A stretch of 64,000 nucleotides of DNA. Source: Bin87 sp965116565. Its GTDB lineage: Bacteria > Chloroflexota > Dehalococcoidia > Lucifugimonadales > UBA3495. The position numbers and the translations under genes were made by a program. How positions within the stretch are numbered: position 1 is the first letter of the stretch; every line of letters begins with the position of its first letter. Positions 1-8,135 of this stretch are shown here, one piece after another. A model generated the notes under the pieces. It made no database searches and was not told where the DNA came from. It worked only from the letters and a program-made list of their open reading frames with translations. Location of the stretch: assembly GCA_965116565.1 (NCBI GenBank), contig OZ220699.1:3808272-3872271 (forward strand), in the 5' to 3' direction.

Positions 1-1
1 C

Positions 2-217
2 CCCGGCAGCGTCTTCTTCTGGGACGGCGACGGCGCCATGACCCACGAGGACCAGATGCGCAGCCTGCGGCTCATGGGCGAGGAGGTCATCCCCGCCGTC
101 CGCGAAATGGGCAAGGAGCTTGAGCTCTACTCCCCCTTCGAGGTGGACCCCCGCACCAACCAGCCCATCGTGGCCAGCGCCACCGCTGCCGAAACCGCGA
201 CCACCACCGCCGACTAG
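2..217 (+). CDS. LLM-class flavin-dependent oxidoreductase, C-terminal end (partial)
   Basis: Only the last 71 residues lie in the window, in the frame that ends at TAG 215-217. The segment GSVFFWDGDGAMTHEDQMRS followed by LRLMGEEVIPAVREMG matches the C-terminal helix region of bacterial luciferase-like (F420- or FMN-dependent) monooxygenases, where a HEDQMRSLRLMGEEVIP-type stretch is usual. The tail is an Ala/Thr-rich extension of low complexity. The substrate cannot be told from this fragment. A perfect palindrome 26 bases after the stop could end its transcript. Confidence 0.65.
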   Translation, partial: PGSVFFWDGDGAMTHEDQMRSLRLMGEEVIPAVREMGKELELYSPFEVDPRTNQPIVASATAAETATTTAD

Positions 218-242
218 CGTCGGCATACTCCGCAACCCACGT

Positions 243-266
243 AGGGGCGAATAATTATTCGCCCCT
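243..266. repeat. REP-like palindrome, copy 1
   Basis: A perfect 24-base palindrome with arms AGGGGCGAATAA / TTATTCGCCCCT. Related copies occur at 1641-1668, 57934-57960 and 59929-59953, always between genes. It may act as a bidirectional terminator between the upstream oxidoreductase and the convergent gene at 410-1495. Confidence 0.8.
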
Positions 267-409
267 TAATGTTTCGGTTGTTCGGCTCGTACCTGGTCGT
301 CGAAAGCGGGGAAATTCCCGTCACCCAGACTGCTTGTCTTGTGCTTCGCGCGCCACTGGTTCAGGATCATTCCAAGCTGTAGACAGGTTGGGGTGGGTTT
401 TGGCAATCA

Positions 410-1495
410 TCAGTCAAACAGATTAACTAATCTCAACCGTTTGGAATGCCAGTTTTCTACAGGCAGCACAGGAGGAGCGTCCGGAAAAGAGAGATCCGTG
501 CGCGGCATTGTTGATCGGAAATAATCCTTGATGGCGTCTTTTCTCTCATCTGTATAAGCCTCCCAGACCTCTGGATATACAACAATGCCTTCCATGCGCC
601 CTAGGAGATCACAGCTTACCCTGCGCTGCAGCGTTTCTGCGTCAGCGTTGCGAACATGCCACGTTGCTTTCCGTATTATTGATTCGTCTGCGGATGGGAA
701 GTGATATATCAAGATGTGCTCGTTCTGCAACGGATAAACAGTACATCCCCATTGACCAATCTTTTCTACAACAATGTCATCTAGTCCTCGTTCTACCCAC
801 CACCTCAACCCGTTGGTCCATGAACTGACGGCAATGGAAGGCCGCCTGCTTGGCACTGGTACTACGAAGTGCTTGATAACGTCAGGTTCTTCATCGTAAG
901 GTGATGGTTGTTGTGCTATACCCAGCATCACCTCAGTTAGGCGTTTGTAATATCCGATACCAGATTCTTTCTTCCGACACAATCGGACCATGTAGTTAGG
1001 AAAGTCACTTTTAGGATCCGCTTTCTCCATGCTCTCAAATGCGGCCAGTTGCACCTTGATGTCCCACATAGCCTTCAGCAATGCCTTATACGCAAGCAAA
1101 ATCAAGTGCCGCTCGTTTTCGAATTCAGGGACGCACCGCTCCACATCGGAGAACAATCCTTCGTGATTTCTGCAGGTGAAATACCCCGTCAAGGCATGGT
1201 TGATTGGTACTTCGTCCGGGAACCGCATGTCATCGACTAGCGGATTTTGGGAGAACGCCATAACATAAGGCTTTTCCGTCCACCGGCGCATAACTGCGCG
1301 CTGAACGTCATGACCTTCTACAGTCGGCCCTCCGTGCTCACCTGGAACTAAACACTGTTTCAAAGCAGTTCTTTTGGTTTTAGCGGTCAGAATTTGCAGT
1401 ATCCTTTTCTGCTCACTTTCTGGCATTGTCACCAGTTCATTATGGAATTGTTTTCCCCACCAGCGTGGCGGCCATTCGTTATTCATGCTAGCCAT
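410..1495 (-). CDS. Hypothetical protein, AT-richer orphan (361 aa)
   Basis: A 361-residue cytoplasmic-looking protein with no signal peptide, membrane segment or motif that I recognise. It is rich in Trp and charged residues (WPPRWWGKQF near the N terminus). Base composition is clearly lower in GC than the his genes beside it. It lies alone between two copies of the GGGGCGAAT palindrome (243-266 and 1641-1668). This suggests recent acquisition as a single-gene insertion. The start at 1495 is the longest; MNNEW at 1486 is an alternative. No function is proposed. Confidence 0.6.
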   Translation of the reverse strand: MASMNNEWPPRWWGKQFHNELVTMPESEQKRILQILTAKTKRTALKQCLVPGEHGGPTVEGHDVQRAVMRRWTEKPYVMAFSQNPLVDDMRFPDEVPINHALTGYFTCRNHEGLFSDVERCVPEFENERHLILLAYKALLKAMWDIKVQLAAFESMEKADPKSDFPNYMVRLCRKKESGIGYYKRLTEVMLGIAQQPSPYDEEPDVIKHFVVPVPSRRPSIAVSSWTNGLRWWVERGLDDIVVEKIGQWGCTVYPLQNEHILIYHFPSADESIIRKATWHVRNADAETLQRRVSCDLLGRMEGIVVYPEVWEAYTDERKDAIKDYFRSTMPRTDLSFPDAPPVLPVENWHSKRLRLVNLFD

Positions 1496-1640
1496 CCAAA
1501 ATAAAAGCGATCTACTATGTAATATAACACGACGATGTTGTTACAGAGTTTAGTCAAACCCTGTCTACCCTCAACAGGCACCGCTCATCATTCGACAGGC
1601 TCCCCCGGAACGTGTCGAAACCCGAAACAACGCGGCCGCT

Positions 1641-1668
1641 GTAGGGGCGAATGATCATTCGCCTCTAC
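1641..1668. repeat. REP-like palindrome, copy 2
   Basis: A 28-base inverted repeat, arms GTAGGGGCGAATGAT / ATCATTCGCCTCTAC with one mismatch. It begins three bases beyond the hisA stop codon and could serve as its terminator. Confidence 0.8.
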
Positions 1669-1670
1669 AT

Positions 1671-2387
1671 TTACGACACCGCCGCCACCGCCTCGCCAAT
1701 CGTAATATCCCCCGTGTACAGCGCGCGCCCGATGATGGCCGCCTCCGCGCCGGTGGGCACCAGCTTCGCCACGTGCTCCGCCGCGCCGACGCCGCCGGCT
1801 GACAGGACGGCCAAACCGCTGTCCCGAACCAGCGCCGCCGTCGCGTCGTAGTTCGGTTCCTCCAGCGTGCCGTCGCGCGATATGTCTGTGTAGAGTAATC
1901 GCACCACACCCAGGTCGGCCATGCGTCCGGCCAGTTCCGTCGCGGTGATCTCCGACGTCTCCGTCCACCCGCGGATCGCCACCAGGCCGTCCCGAGCATC
2001 CAGCGCGACCACCACGCGCTCGCTGCCGAACCGCCGGCACAACTCCTCCACCAGTTCGGGGTTGGACACGGCAGCGGTGCCCACCACCACGCGGGCCGCG
2101 CCGGCGTCGAACAGGCCGGCCGCCGTGTCCGCGCTGCGGATGCCGCCCCCAACCTGCACCGGTATGTTCAGCGCGCGCGTGATGGCGGTGATGGCGGCCA
2201 GGTTCGCCGGATTGCCCGTGTGCGCGCCGTCCAGGTCAACGATGTGCAACCGCTCACCGCCCTCAGCCTGCCAGCGCTCCGCCACTCCCAGCGGGTCGTC
2301 GGAGAACACCGTCTCCTGCTCGTAGTCGCCCTGGTACAGGCGGACGCAGTTGCCGCCCCGCAGGTCAATTGCCGGTATGATTTCCAT
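1671..2387 (-). CDS. hisA: Phosphoribosylformimino-ribosylamino AICAR-P isomerase HisA
   Basis: The fourth enzyme of histidine synthesis, which isomerises ProFAR to PRFAR in the cytoplasm. The 238 residues form a full-length (beta/alpha)8 barrel. The two catalytic aspartates are present: D8 in PAIDLRGG and D130 in VALDARDG. The phosphate-binding motifs VGGGIRS (79-85) and SAGGVG near the C terminus are present. It is in the same strand as hisH and the cobalamin adenosyltransferase, but six small inserted genes separate it from hisH. HisA and PriA share this fold; in the presence of a his cluster HisA is the simpler call. Confidence 0.95.
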   Translation of the reverse strand: MEIIPAIDLRGGNCVRLYQGDYEQETVFSDDPLGVAERWQAEGGERLHIVDLDGAHTGNPANLAAITAITRALNIPVQVGGGIRSADTAAGLFDAGAARVVVGTAAVSNPELVEELCRRFGSERVVVALDARDGLVAIRGWTETSEITATELAGRMADLGVVRLLYTDISRDGTLEEPNYDATAALVRDSGLAVLSAGGVGAAEHVAKLVPTGAEAAIIGRALYTGDITIGEAVAAVS

Positions 2388-2391
2388 TAGC

Positions 2392-2778
2392 CTATCCCGA
2401 TATCCCAGCCGTCAGCGGCCCAATCGTAACCGCGCCGTTGTCGATCACCTCGGCGGTGAGCAGGCTGCCCCACAGCAGCGCGGTCCCGATCAGCGGATCG
2501 CCTTCGGCCTCAAGTATCTCGACGGGTCGCCTTTCTCCCCGCCAGAGAACAATACCCTCATATGCAGTAACGGTGATGACCAAGTCGTTTGCCAACCCCA
2601 TGTCAACCGGTTCAGTGGCAGGAACCCCCAATTGTCGGATCAAATCGGATGGCAAAGCCAGGTAGCCATTGAAACCCGTATCGACTACGGCCTCGACACG
2701 GTGGACGTGTTCGTTCGTATCCAACAAACCAACAGGAACCCGAAGATCGCCCCGAACGCCTACGTGACCGGAAATCAA
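2392..2778 (-). CDS. Clan AA aspartic protease, cassette copy 1
   Basis: A 128-residue single-domain retropepsin-like protein. The catalytic motif is VDTGFNGYLALP (residues 32-43), with D33-T34-G35 as the active-site triad. The C-terminal half (PLIGTALLWGSLLTAEVID) is hydrophobic, as in the family's flap and dimer region. As with retroviral proteases, one DTG per chain implies a dimer. It overlaps the upstream partner gene by four bases (ATGA), so the two are translationally coupled. Its last residues, NGAVTIGPLTAGISG, are almost identical in all three copies of the cassette. The substrate is unknown; cleavage of the partner is only a guess. Confidence 0.75.
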   Translation of the reverse strand: MISGHVGVRGDLRVPVGLLDTNEHVHRVEAVVDTGFNGYLALPSDLIRQLGVPATEPVDMGLANDLVITVTAYEGIVLWRGERRPVEILEAEGDPLIGTALLWGSLLTAEVIDNGAVTIGPLTAGISG

Positions 2779-3047
2779 GGCGCGTCGTACCTGATTCGGG
2801 GACCGTGGCTATGGTACGGCGCCGGAAAACCTATCCGCATCAGGTAGGTGACCGCGTCCGGCGATTTGGCCTTCAACTTGTGCCGCGCCGTAATGACATC
2901 ACGGTCAATGGCGTAATCCCCGGATGCAACGTCAATCACCAGGAACTTGCCCTTTTCCTGCGGCTCGACCAGCGGCTTGATCTTCTCGTTGTAGATCCTC
3001 CAGCCCAACTCGCGGGTCTTTTCAAAATCGGTTTCAGGCGTCGTCAT
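2775..3047 (-). CDS. Small partner protein of the aspartic protease cassette, copy 1
   Basis: A 90-residue soluble protein of unknown function. The N-terminal helix (TELGWRIYNE-type) is followed by a compact segment, EKGKFLVIDVASGDYAIDRD, and a C-terminal RIGFPAPY motif. The start at 3047 is chosen because GAGGTGAA lies six bases upstream; a longer start at 3074 lacks a ribosome site. Copies 2 and 3 keep the motifs KIKPLVEPQEKGKFLV-, GDYAI/V- and R-I-G-(F/Y/H)-PA. Pairing with a protease recalls two-component modules, but no toxin-antitoxin role is shown. Confidence 0.65.
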   Translation of the reverse strand: MTTPETDFEKTRELGWRIYNEKIKPLVEPQEKGKFLVIDVASGDYAIDRDVITARHKLKAKSPDAVTYLMRIGFPAPYHSHGPRIRYDAP

Positions 3048-3101
3048 AGCAGATTCACCTCGCGCGTTCGCCAACCATCCGCCGGTGCGATTTCCACTAG
3101 C

Positions 3102-3488
3102 CTATCCCGATATCCCAGCCGGCAGCGGCCCAATCGTAACCGCGCCATTGTCGATCACCTCGGCGGTGAGCAGGCTGCCCCACAGCAGGGCAGTGCCGAT
3201 GAGCGGTGTGCCTTCGGCCTCTAAAATCCGGACCGGTCGCTGATCCCCACCCCAGAGCACAGTCCCCCGAAATGAGTTGAACCTGAAGGCCTCCTCGTTG
3301 ACCACGAGCGCCTCAACCTGTCGATCCATCACCAGGCCGAGTTCGCGAATATGGTCAGACGGTAGGGTCAGATCTCCGGTGAATCCGGTGTCAACGATCC
3401 CTTCGAATCGGTGGACATGCCCATCGGTGTCCAACACCCGTATGGGCACGATCAGTTCTCCCTCCGGGGTTACGTTTCCACCTGTCAT
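3102..3488 (-). CDS. Clan AA aspartic protease, cassette copy 2
   Basis: The second copy of the 128-residue protease, with VDTGFTGDLTLPS around the DTG active site. The central part (residues about 45-85) differs strongly from copy 1, whereas the last 40 residues and their DNA are nearly identical. That pattern points either to diversification of the substrate-contacting part or to gene conversion of the 3' end. It overlaps its partner gene at 3485-3488 by ATGA. Confidence 0.75.
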   Translation of the reverse strand: MTGGNVTPEGELIVPIRVLDTDGHVHRFEGIVDTGFTGDLTLPSDHIRELGLVMDRQVEALVVNEEAFRFNSFRGTVLWGGDQRPVRILEAEGTPLIGTALLWGSLLTAEVIDNGAVTIGPLPAGISG

Positions 3489-3757
3489 GACTTGTCGTAC
3501 CGAATCCTCATACTTGGCAAGCGAAACGGCGCCGGGTATCCGATCCGAATTGTGTAAACAACGCCATCGGGCCGACGAGCTTCCAACTCGTCCTCGGCCA
3601 GTATGAGGTCACGGTTGATCGCGTAGTCTCCCGTGGCAACGTCAATCACCAGGAATTTGCCCTTTTCCTGCGGCTCGACCAGCGGCTTGATCCTCTCGTT
3701 GTAGATCCTCCAGCCCAACTCGCGGGTCTTTTCAAAATCGGTTTCAGGCGTCGTCAT
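3485..3757 (-). CDS. Small partner protein of the aspartic protease cassette, copy 2
   Basis: A 90-residue homologue of the protein at 2775-3047. The first 55 residues differ at only a few positions (KIKP to RIKP, VASGDYAID to VATGDYAIN). The remainder is divergent but ends in the shared RIGYPAPF motif. The same GAGGTGAA ribosome site and leader are used, so the upstream region was duplicated with the genes. Confidence 0.65.
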   Translation of the reverse strand: MTTPETDFEKTRELGWRIYNERIKPLVEPQEKGKFLVIDVATGDYAINRDLILAEDELEARRPDGVVYTIRIGYPAPFRLPSMRIRYDKS

Positions 3758-3811
3758 AGCAGATTCACCTCGCGCGTTCGCCAACCATCCGTCGGTGCGA
3801 TTTCCATGCGC

Positions 3812-4198
3812 CTATCCCGATATCCCGGCCGTCAGCGACCCAATCGTAATCGCGCCGTTGTCGATCACCTCGGCGGTGAGCAGACTGCCCCACAGCAGCG
3901 CGGTCCCGATGAGGGGTGTATTTTCGGCTTCGAGAACCCGAATCGGCCTTCGTTCTCCCCTCCAAATTGCTATCGCGAAGTATGAATTGACCTCAAAAGT
4001 TCTGCCAGTGGCCACCACCATGTCTATGCGTTGAGAGAATCGCAACCCCATGGCTCTGATCTGCTCAGGCGACAGCGACAGATACCCTTCAAACCCCGTA
4101 TCCACCACGGCCTCGGATCGGTGGACGTGCTCGTTGGCATCCAACAATCTGACCGGCACCACCAGTTCGCGATGCGAATTGACATGCCCTTCAATCAT
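3812..4198 (-). CDS. Clan AA aspartic protease, cassette copy 3
   Basis: The third 128-residue protease, with active site VDTGFEGYLSLSP. The start at 4198 (MIEGHVNS) gives the same length as the other two copies and lies two bases beyond the partner stop codon; a longer start at 4219 would overlap the partner. This copy is first in transcript order, after hisH. Its middle section is again the least conserved part. Confidence 0.72.
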   Translation of the reverse strand: MIEGHVNSHRELVVPVRLLDANEHVHRSEAVVDTGFEGYLSLSPEQIRAMGLRFSQRIDMVVATGRTFEVNSYFAIAIWRGERRPIRVLEAENTPLIGTALLWGSLLTAEVIDNGAITIGSLTAGISG

Positions 4199-4200
4199 GA

Positions 4201-4482
4201 CTACGTTCCCGTGTCCCACAAAATCCGAGGAGTAAGCAAACGGAATACTGCCGGATGTCCGATCCTGACGGTATGGATGACGGCATCGGGATAGCGGTCC
4301 AGCAGATCCTGGGTCGCGTATCCCAGGTCGCTGCCAATAACATAGTCTCCCGTCTTGATGTCCAGCACCAGGAACTTGCCCTTCTCCCGCGGATCCACCA
4401 GGGGCTTGATCTTCGTCTCGTAGATCTCTTTACCCTTGGCGTAGTTCTTCCTGGCTTCGTCGTCCATGGTCGGGCTCGACAT
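4201..4482 (-). CDS. Small partner protein of the aspartic protease cassette, copy 3
   Basis: A 93-residue member of the same small family. It is more diverged at the N terminus (MSSPTMDDEARKNYAKGKE) but retains IKPLVDPREKGKFLVLD, GDYVIGSD and the RIGHPAVF end. The start is supported by GGAGGAT 6 bases upstream. It lies 21 bases after the hisH stop, so the cassettes are probably transcribed with hisH. Confidence 0.65.
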   Translation of the reverse strand: MSSPTMDDEARKNYAKGKEIYETKIKPLVDPREKGKFLVLDIKTGDYVIGSDLGYATQDLLDRYPDAVIHTVRIGHPAVFRLLTPRILWDTGT

Positions 4483-4503
4483 ACTGTATCCTCCTCGGCC
4501 CCA

Positions 4504-5136
4504 TCAGCGACCCTCGGCAACCTGCCGCACGAAGTTGGCGTAGATGCGCAGACCCGTCTCCCCGCTCTTCTCCGGGTGGAACTGCGTCGCCACCACGTTG
4601 TCCCGCGCGTAGATGCTGCAGAAGGGCACGCCGTACTCGGTTAGGCCGGCCACGTCGGCCCGCCCGTCGGGGTCGGCGTAGTAGCTGTGCACGAAGTAGA
4701 AGTGGCTGTCCTGCGCGATGCCGTCCCACAGCGGATGCTCGCGCTGGAACCGCACCGTGTTCCAGCCCATGTGCGGCACCTTCAACCCGTCGGGCAGTCG
4801 CCTTACCCGCCCGGGCACCAGCCCCAGGCAATCGGCGTCGCCCTCGTCGGTGGCGTCCAGCAGGAGTTGCAACCCGAGGCAAACGCCGAGGAACGGCCGG
4901 CCGCCGGCGATATAGTCCAGCAAAGGCCCGACGAGACCGCGAGATTGCAGCGCGCTCATCGCTGCCGGCCCGGACCCCACGCCCGGCAGAATCACGCCGT
5001 CGGCTGTGTCCAGCGCGGCGGGGTCGGAGGTTACGTTGGGGGTTACGCCGGCCCTCTCCACAGCGCGGGCGACGCTGCGCAGGTTGCCCGATTCATAGTC
5101 GATGATGACAATGCCGAGGTTGGAAGACGCCGCCAT
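4504..5136 (-). CDS. hisH: Imidazole glycerol phosphate synthase glutaminase subunit HisH
   Basis: The glutamine amidotransferase subunit that supplies ammonia to HisF for making imidazole glycerol phosphate. The 210 residues form a complete class I amidotransferase. The catalytic nucleophile is C86 in GVCLGLQLL, and the His/Glu pair is H187/E189 in QFHPEKSG. The oxyanion segment PGVGSG is at 51-56. The gene starts seven bases after the adenosyltransferase stop, so they share a transcript. The partner hisF is not in this window. Confidence 0.95.
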   Translation of the reverse strand: MAASSNLGIVIIDYESGNLRSVARAVERAGVTPNVTSDPAALDTADGVILPGVGSGPAAMSALQSRGLVGPLLDYIAGGRPFLGVCLGLQLLLDATDEGDADCLGLVPGRVRRLPDGLKVPHMGWNTVRFQREHPLWDGIAQDSHFYFVHSYYADPDGRADVAGLTEYGVPFCSIYARDNVVATQFHPEKSGETGLRIYANFVRQVAEGR

Positions 5137-5143
5137 CTCGCCG

Positions 5144-5734
5144 TCAGACCCGGTCGCCGGTGGCCCGCTCGATGGGAATGTCCCGGTCGTGGTAGCGGGC
5201 CAGCACGAACAGCAAATCGCCCAGACGATTCAGGTAGGCCAGGATCAGCGGATTGGTCAGGCCGCCGGCTTCCGACAGGGAGACGACGCGACGCTCCGCC
5301 GTGCGGATCACGGTGCGGGCCGAGTCCATCGCCGACGATGACGGAGTGCCGCCGGGCAGGATGAACACCTGCGGCATCTGGAAGTGGGTTTCCAGCTCGT
5401 CGATGGTCTCTTCCAGGTTGTCCACCATCTCCTCGGTAACCGGCTTGAAGTGCTGGTGGAACAGGTCGTATTTCTCGGGGTCGGTCGCCAGCTCGGCGGC
5501 CACGGTGAACAACTCCCGCTGCAGGTCGCGCAGGATGTTCTTCACCTTTTCGTCGTCGGTGAGGGCGCGGGCCAGGCCCATCAGGCTGACCGCTTCGTCC
5601 GTGATGCCATACGCCTCGGTGTGCGGGCTGGCTTTGGATACGCGTCCCCCATACAGCAGGCTGGTTTCGCCCTTGTCCCCGTACTTGGTGTAGACCCGCT
5701 TGCGGCGCGATTCTGATGATGAAGACGTGCTCAT
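5144..5734 (-). CDS. Cob(I)yrinic acid a,c-diamide / cob(I)alamin adenosyltransferase, PduO type
   Basis: Transfers the adenosyl group of ATP to cob(I)alamin to make coenzyme B12. The 196-residue protein has the PduO family signatures: the ATP-binding N terminus YTKYGDKGETSL, the RTAERRVV helix, and the C-terminal LNRLGDLLFVLAR. A short Ser-rich N-terminal tail precedes the conserved start. It is the promoter-proximal gene of the cluster with hisH. No other B12 genes are nearby, so the link to histidine synthesis is positional only. Confidence 0.92.
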   Translation of the reverse strand: MSTSSSSESRRKRVYTKYGDKGETSLLYGGRVSKASPHTEAYGITDEAVSLMGLARALTDDEKVKNILRDLQRELFTVAAELATDPEKYDLFHQHFKPVTEEMVDNLEETIDELETHFQMPQVFILPGGTPSSSAMDSARTVIRTAERRVVSLSEAGGLTNPLILAYLNRLGDLLFVLARYHDRDIPIERATGDRV

Positions 5735-5860
5735 GGCAATACACTCCCAACCCGGATGGCTACGTTGGACAATTCTAGCACTCCCACATTACCGTCGCCA
5801 CGCGCTCCCAAGACTCGTAACCGCTCAGGTTTGCGGTGACTGACCAGCGCCAAAACCGTC

Positions 5861-5881
5861 ATACCGGCCTTGAGCCGGTAT
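5861..5881. repeat. Short palindrome ATACCGGC / GCCGGTAT
   Basis: An 8-bp perfect stem with a 5-base loop (CTTGA) in the gap between the adenosyltransferase gene and the large repeat. This type of element is typically dispersed through genomes. No role is assigned. Confidence 0.6.
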
Positions 5882-6058
5882 CCGGAAAATCCCTCCCACG
5901 CTCACGTTCCCGTATCCGCATACTCTGCGGGGTTCCACCGGCCCGCCGGTCAAGCCTCATAACAGGGAAACCCGCCGACCCAGAAACCCGATCCTGTCCA
6001 TCCTGTCGCGGGTCCGCCTCTGGTGGATAAATCTCTATGAAAAATTGATTCCGCAGTG

Positions 6059-6455
6059 TGACACCACGTCGTTGCCCCACTACGCACCCACGTTCTATCC
6101 TACATATGTCAGGTTCCCCGCAACGTACTCGAGAACCGCGCGGGGTCGCCGCATCGCATGCAGCGGCAGCCACCAAACTACGGAAACATGGCGAGGTGTC
6201 AAAAGGTTCGGGTCGCATAACGGCCTGTCGGTTACCAAAAGCAGAATACGGTTCCTCTGGAGCCTAGAGTCGCTCTATTACCCGACCAAGCTCCCGGAAC
6301 CCAGCGGGTGTCACCACCGCCCCGTGCCGCAAAGCTACGGCTCGTTGAGTCGGAGAACTGCGGGACACGGAAACCTAGGACGATATCTTTCTGCGCAAGC
6401 AAAAAACAGTGTTGGCCGTGCTCCGACACGCAACCCGAACCATCAACCTGACGCC
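6059..6455 (+). repeat. Roughly 400-bp dispersed repeat, copy A
   Basis: Almost the same sequence occurs in inverted orientation at 60171-60570. Matching begins at TGACACCACGTCGTTGCC and ends at CCTGACGCC. Small indels (for example 6 versus 7 A in a run near 6410) shift every reading frame between copies, so it is unlikely to be coding. Several internal hairpins are visible, such as CCCCGC/GCGGGG near 6116-6145 and GCCGC/GCGGC near 6149-6171. It does not look like tmRNA, RNase P RNA, SRP RNA or 6S RNA that I could recognise. It may be a non-autonomous mobile element or a structured RNA. Confidence 0.8.
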
Positions 6456-6849
6456 CAAGGATCCCATCCCAACCAATCGGAGGTGAACAACATCAGATAA
6501 CCCAGGCCGACGCGACGACCAACCACCGCTCCGGTACGTACGAACCCGGTAATTATGAACCCGGTACTTGCGAACCCGGTCCAATCCATCAACGATCCCT
6601 CTCCCGGCTTGGCCTTACGCCGGGTGTGCCCCGGCTCAACCGTGCGGGAGAGGGCGTCGGCGCCCCTGCCGCCGTGGCCGCCATCACGCAGTCATGGTCG
6701 ACCGCCCAATCCGGCCTGCGCTACCGGCCGTCTGGGCTTGCGCGCCGCTGCCGGCACGCTGCCTCAATTCGGTATGTGCTATGATATGCGCTCACTGTCC
6801 GGGCCATTGCAGCCCGCCATGCCATACGTATCCAGGAGTCCCTGAAACA
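6456..6849. other. Intergenic leader before rplY
   Basis: I see no supported gene here. A TATGAT hexamer at 6780-6785, 65 bases before the rplY start, could be its -10 box; no convincing -35 is seen. Confidence 0.4.
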
Positions 6850-7158
6850 ATGACCACCCAGGCGGTTTCCCTCGAACTTGAACCCCGGGAGATGTTGGGC
6901 AAGAAGGTGAAAGCCCTCCGTCGCACCGGCATCGTGCCCGTCCATCTATACGGGCGAGGCCTTGAGTCTCGTTCCTTGCAGTGTGAGGTCCGCACCTTGC
7001 TCCGCGCCATCAGCCGCGCCGGCGGCGAGGACGGCCAGCCCATGAACCTCGCCATCGCAGGAGAATCCGGCACATTCACCGCCGAAGCGTCCGAAATACA
7101 GTGGGACCCCCGTACCGGCGACGTGCTGCACGTGGACTTCCGCACCGTCTCGTCCTGA
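6850..7158 (+). CDS. rplY: Large ribosomal subunit protein bL25 (short form)
   Basis: Binds 5S rRNA in the large subunit. The 102 residues match the N-terminal bL25 domain: ELEPREMLGKKVKALRRTGIVPVHLYGRG at residues 8-36 is the RNA-binding beta-hairpin region, and DVLHVDF near the end is the family's terminal strand. The C-terminal TL5/CTC domain found in many bacteria is absent, as in the E. coli-like short form. The ATG at 6850 begins the conserved part directly; upstream in-frame codons lack similarity. It is monocistronic and followed by a hairpin. Confidence 0.85.
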   Translation: MTTQAVSLELEPREMLGKKVKALRRTGIVPVHLYGRGLESRSLQCEVRTLLRAISRAGGEDGQPMNLAIAGESGTFTAEASEIQWDPRTGDVLHVDFRTVSS

Positions 7159-7178
7159 CAACACGGAACTGACCATTG

Positions 7179-7201
7179 GGGGCGGGCGCTGAACCCGCCC
7201 C
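7179..7201 (+). terminator. Hairpin after rplY
   Basis: Perfect 8-bp GC stem, GGGGCGGG / CCCGCCCC, with a 7-base loop, 20 bases beyond the rplY stop. There is no clear T-tract, so it may be a REP element or a weak terminator. Confidence 0.5.
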
Positions 7202-7243
7202 TGACCCTTTACCGCATCCTGTCGCCGCCCCGGGAGGCTTCCC

Positions 7244-8014
7244 ATGTACATGGTTTTCCTCAGTGAGTCCGGTCTTACCGGCACCAGCGCCAACGATCCC
7301 AACCAGCCCCACCATATCCATGCGGGCCTGATGGTACAGGAAAGCCAGTACATTTCCATGTGCGGCGAGTATGACGCCCTGGTCCGCCGACACTTCGGAG
7401 GCCCTCCGGGTTCGGACGGCACTCCCGCCGGATTGAACCCCCGGCACATGTACCAGGGCACCGGACCGTTCCGCTCCTGGCGGCCTGAGCGACGGGCCGA
7501 ACTGATCCAGGACTGCCTGAGCATCCTTGTCCGGCGCGAAACTCCCGTGCTCGTTTCCTACATCAACAAGGAGGAGTACGTCGCCGCCACCACCACCGAG
7601 GGCAATGCTCTCTACGGGCATACTGATCCCTCCCGCCTCGCGTTCAGCCGTTTCCTGCTGGCCCTCACCATGTTCCTCGACGAGAACGTGATGTCGCAGA
7701 TGAATCCCGATGACATCATGCAGTCGGTCTGGGACGTGAACGACTACGCGATGTTGATCGCCGGTTCGGAGTCCGGATCCATTGCCTCAGCGATGGCCGA
7801 GTTCCTGGGCGAGGAATCCGACACCGTATCGCCGTCCATGTACGACGACCTGATGATCGCGCCGCCCGAAACCTCCATCGGCTCCCAGTTGGTCAACCTC
7901 TGCGCCTACATCATCCGTCGCTGGCTGCAGCAGCCCGGCGTGGCCCACGGATACTTTGACGCCCTGCGCGACGGCCGCGTCATCCAGGTCATATACCCCT
8001 ACCAGTTCGACTAA
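7244..8014 (+). CDS. DUF3800-like protein
   Basis: A 256-residue soluble protein. The N terminus MYMVFLSESGLTG resembles the DUF3800 start (hydrophobic strand followed by DESG), here with Ser in place of Asp, and a second acidic cluster, FLDENVM, follows around residue 145. DUF3800 proteins have an RNase H-like fold and are frequent in accessory loci; their activity is not established. GGGAGG eight bases upstream supports the ATG. The substitution in the first acidic residue may mean loss of metal binding. Confidence 0.5.
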   Translation: MYMVFLSESGLTGTSANDPNQPHHIHAGLMVQESQYISMCGEYDALVRRHFGGPPGSDGTPAGLNPRHMYQGTGPFRSWRPERRAELIQDCLSILVRRETPVLVSYINKEEYVAATTTEGNALYGHTDPSRLAFSRFLLALTMFLDENVMSQMNPDDIMQSVWDVNDYAMLIAGSESGSIASAMAEFLGEESDTVSPSMYDDLMIAPPETSIGSQLVNLCAYIIRRWLQQPGVAHGYFDALRDGRVIQVIYPYQFD

Positions 8015-8135
8015 TCCTCTGCCACAGCCCTCTGCCAAAAACCAAAATCCGGTTGAACGGATTATCCGTATATCCATTTGACGGCAATTTTGGTGCGCGT
8101 CAAGCTCGTGAAAACCGCTTGGCGGGAGGTAGGGC

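Larger units (their letters stand above)
2392..4482. repeat. Three tandem two-gene cassettes, 710-bp period
   Basis: Protease genes end at 2392, 3102 and 3812, exactly 710 bases apart. The DNA for their last 40 or so codons and the spacer before them is nearly identical between units. Partner genes precede each protease. The array lies between hisH and hisA, genes usually adjacent in his operons. Confidence 0.9.

Noticed and set aside
1588..2152. Arg-rich minus-strand frames overlapping hisA
   Set aside because: They are alternative frames of the hisA region with biased composition.
6045..6500. Open frames of 65-151 codons within the 400-bp repeat
   Set aside because: The frames are not conserved between the two copies because of indels in homopolymer runs, so the repeat is treated as non-coding.
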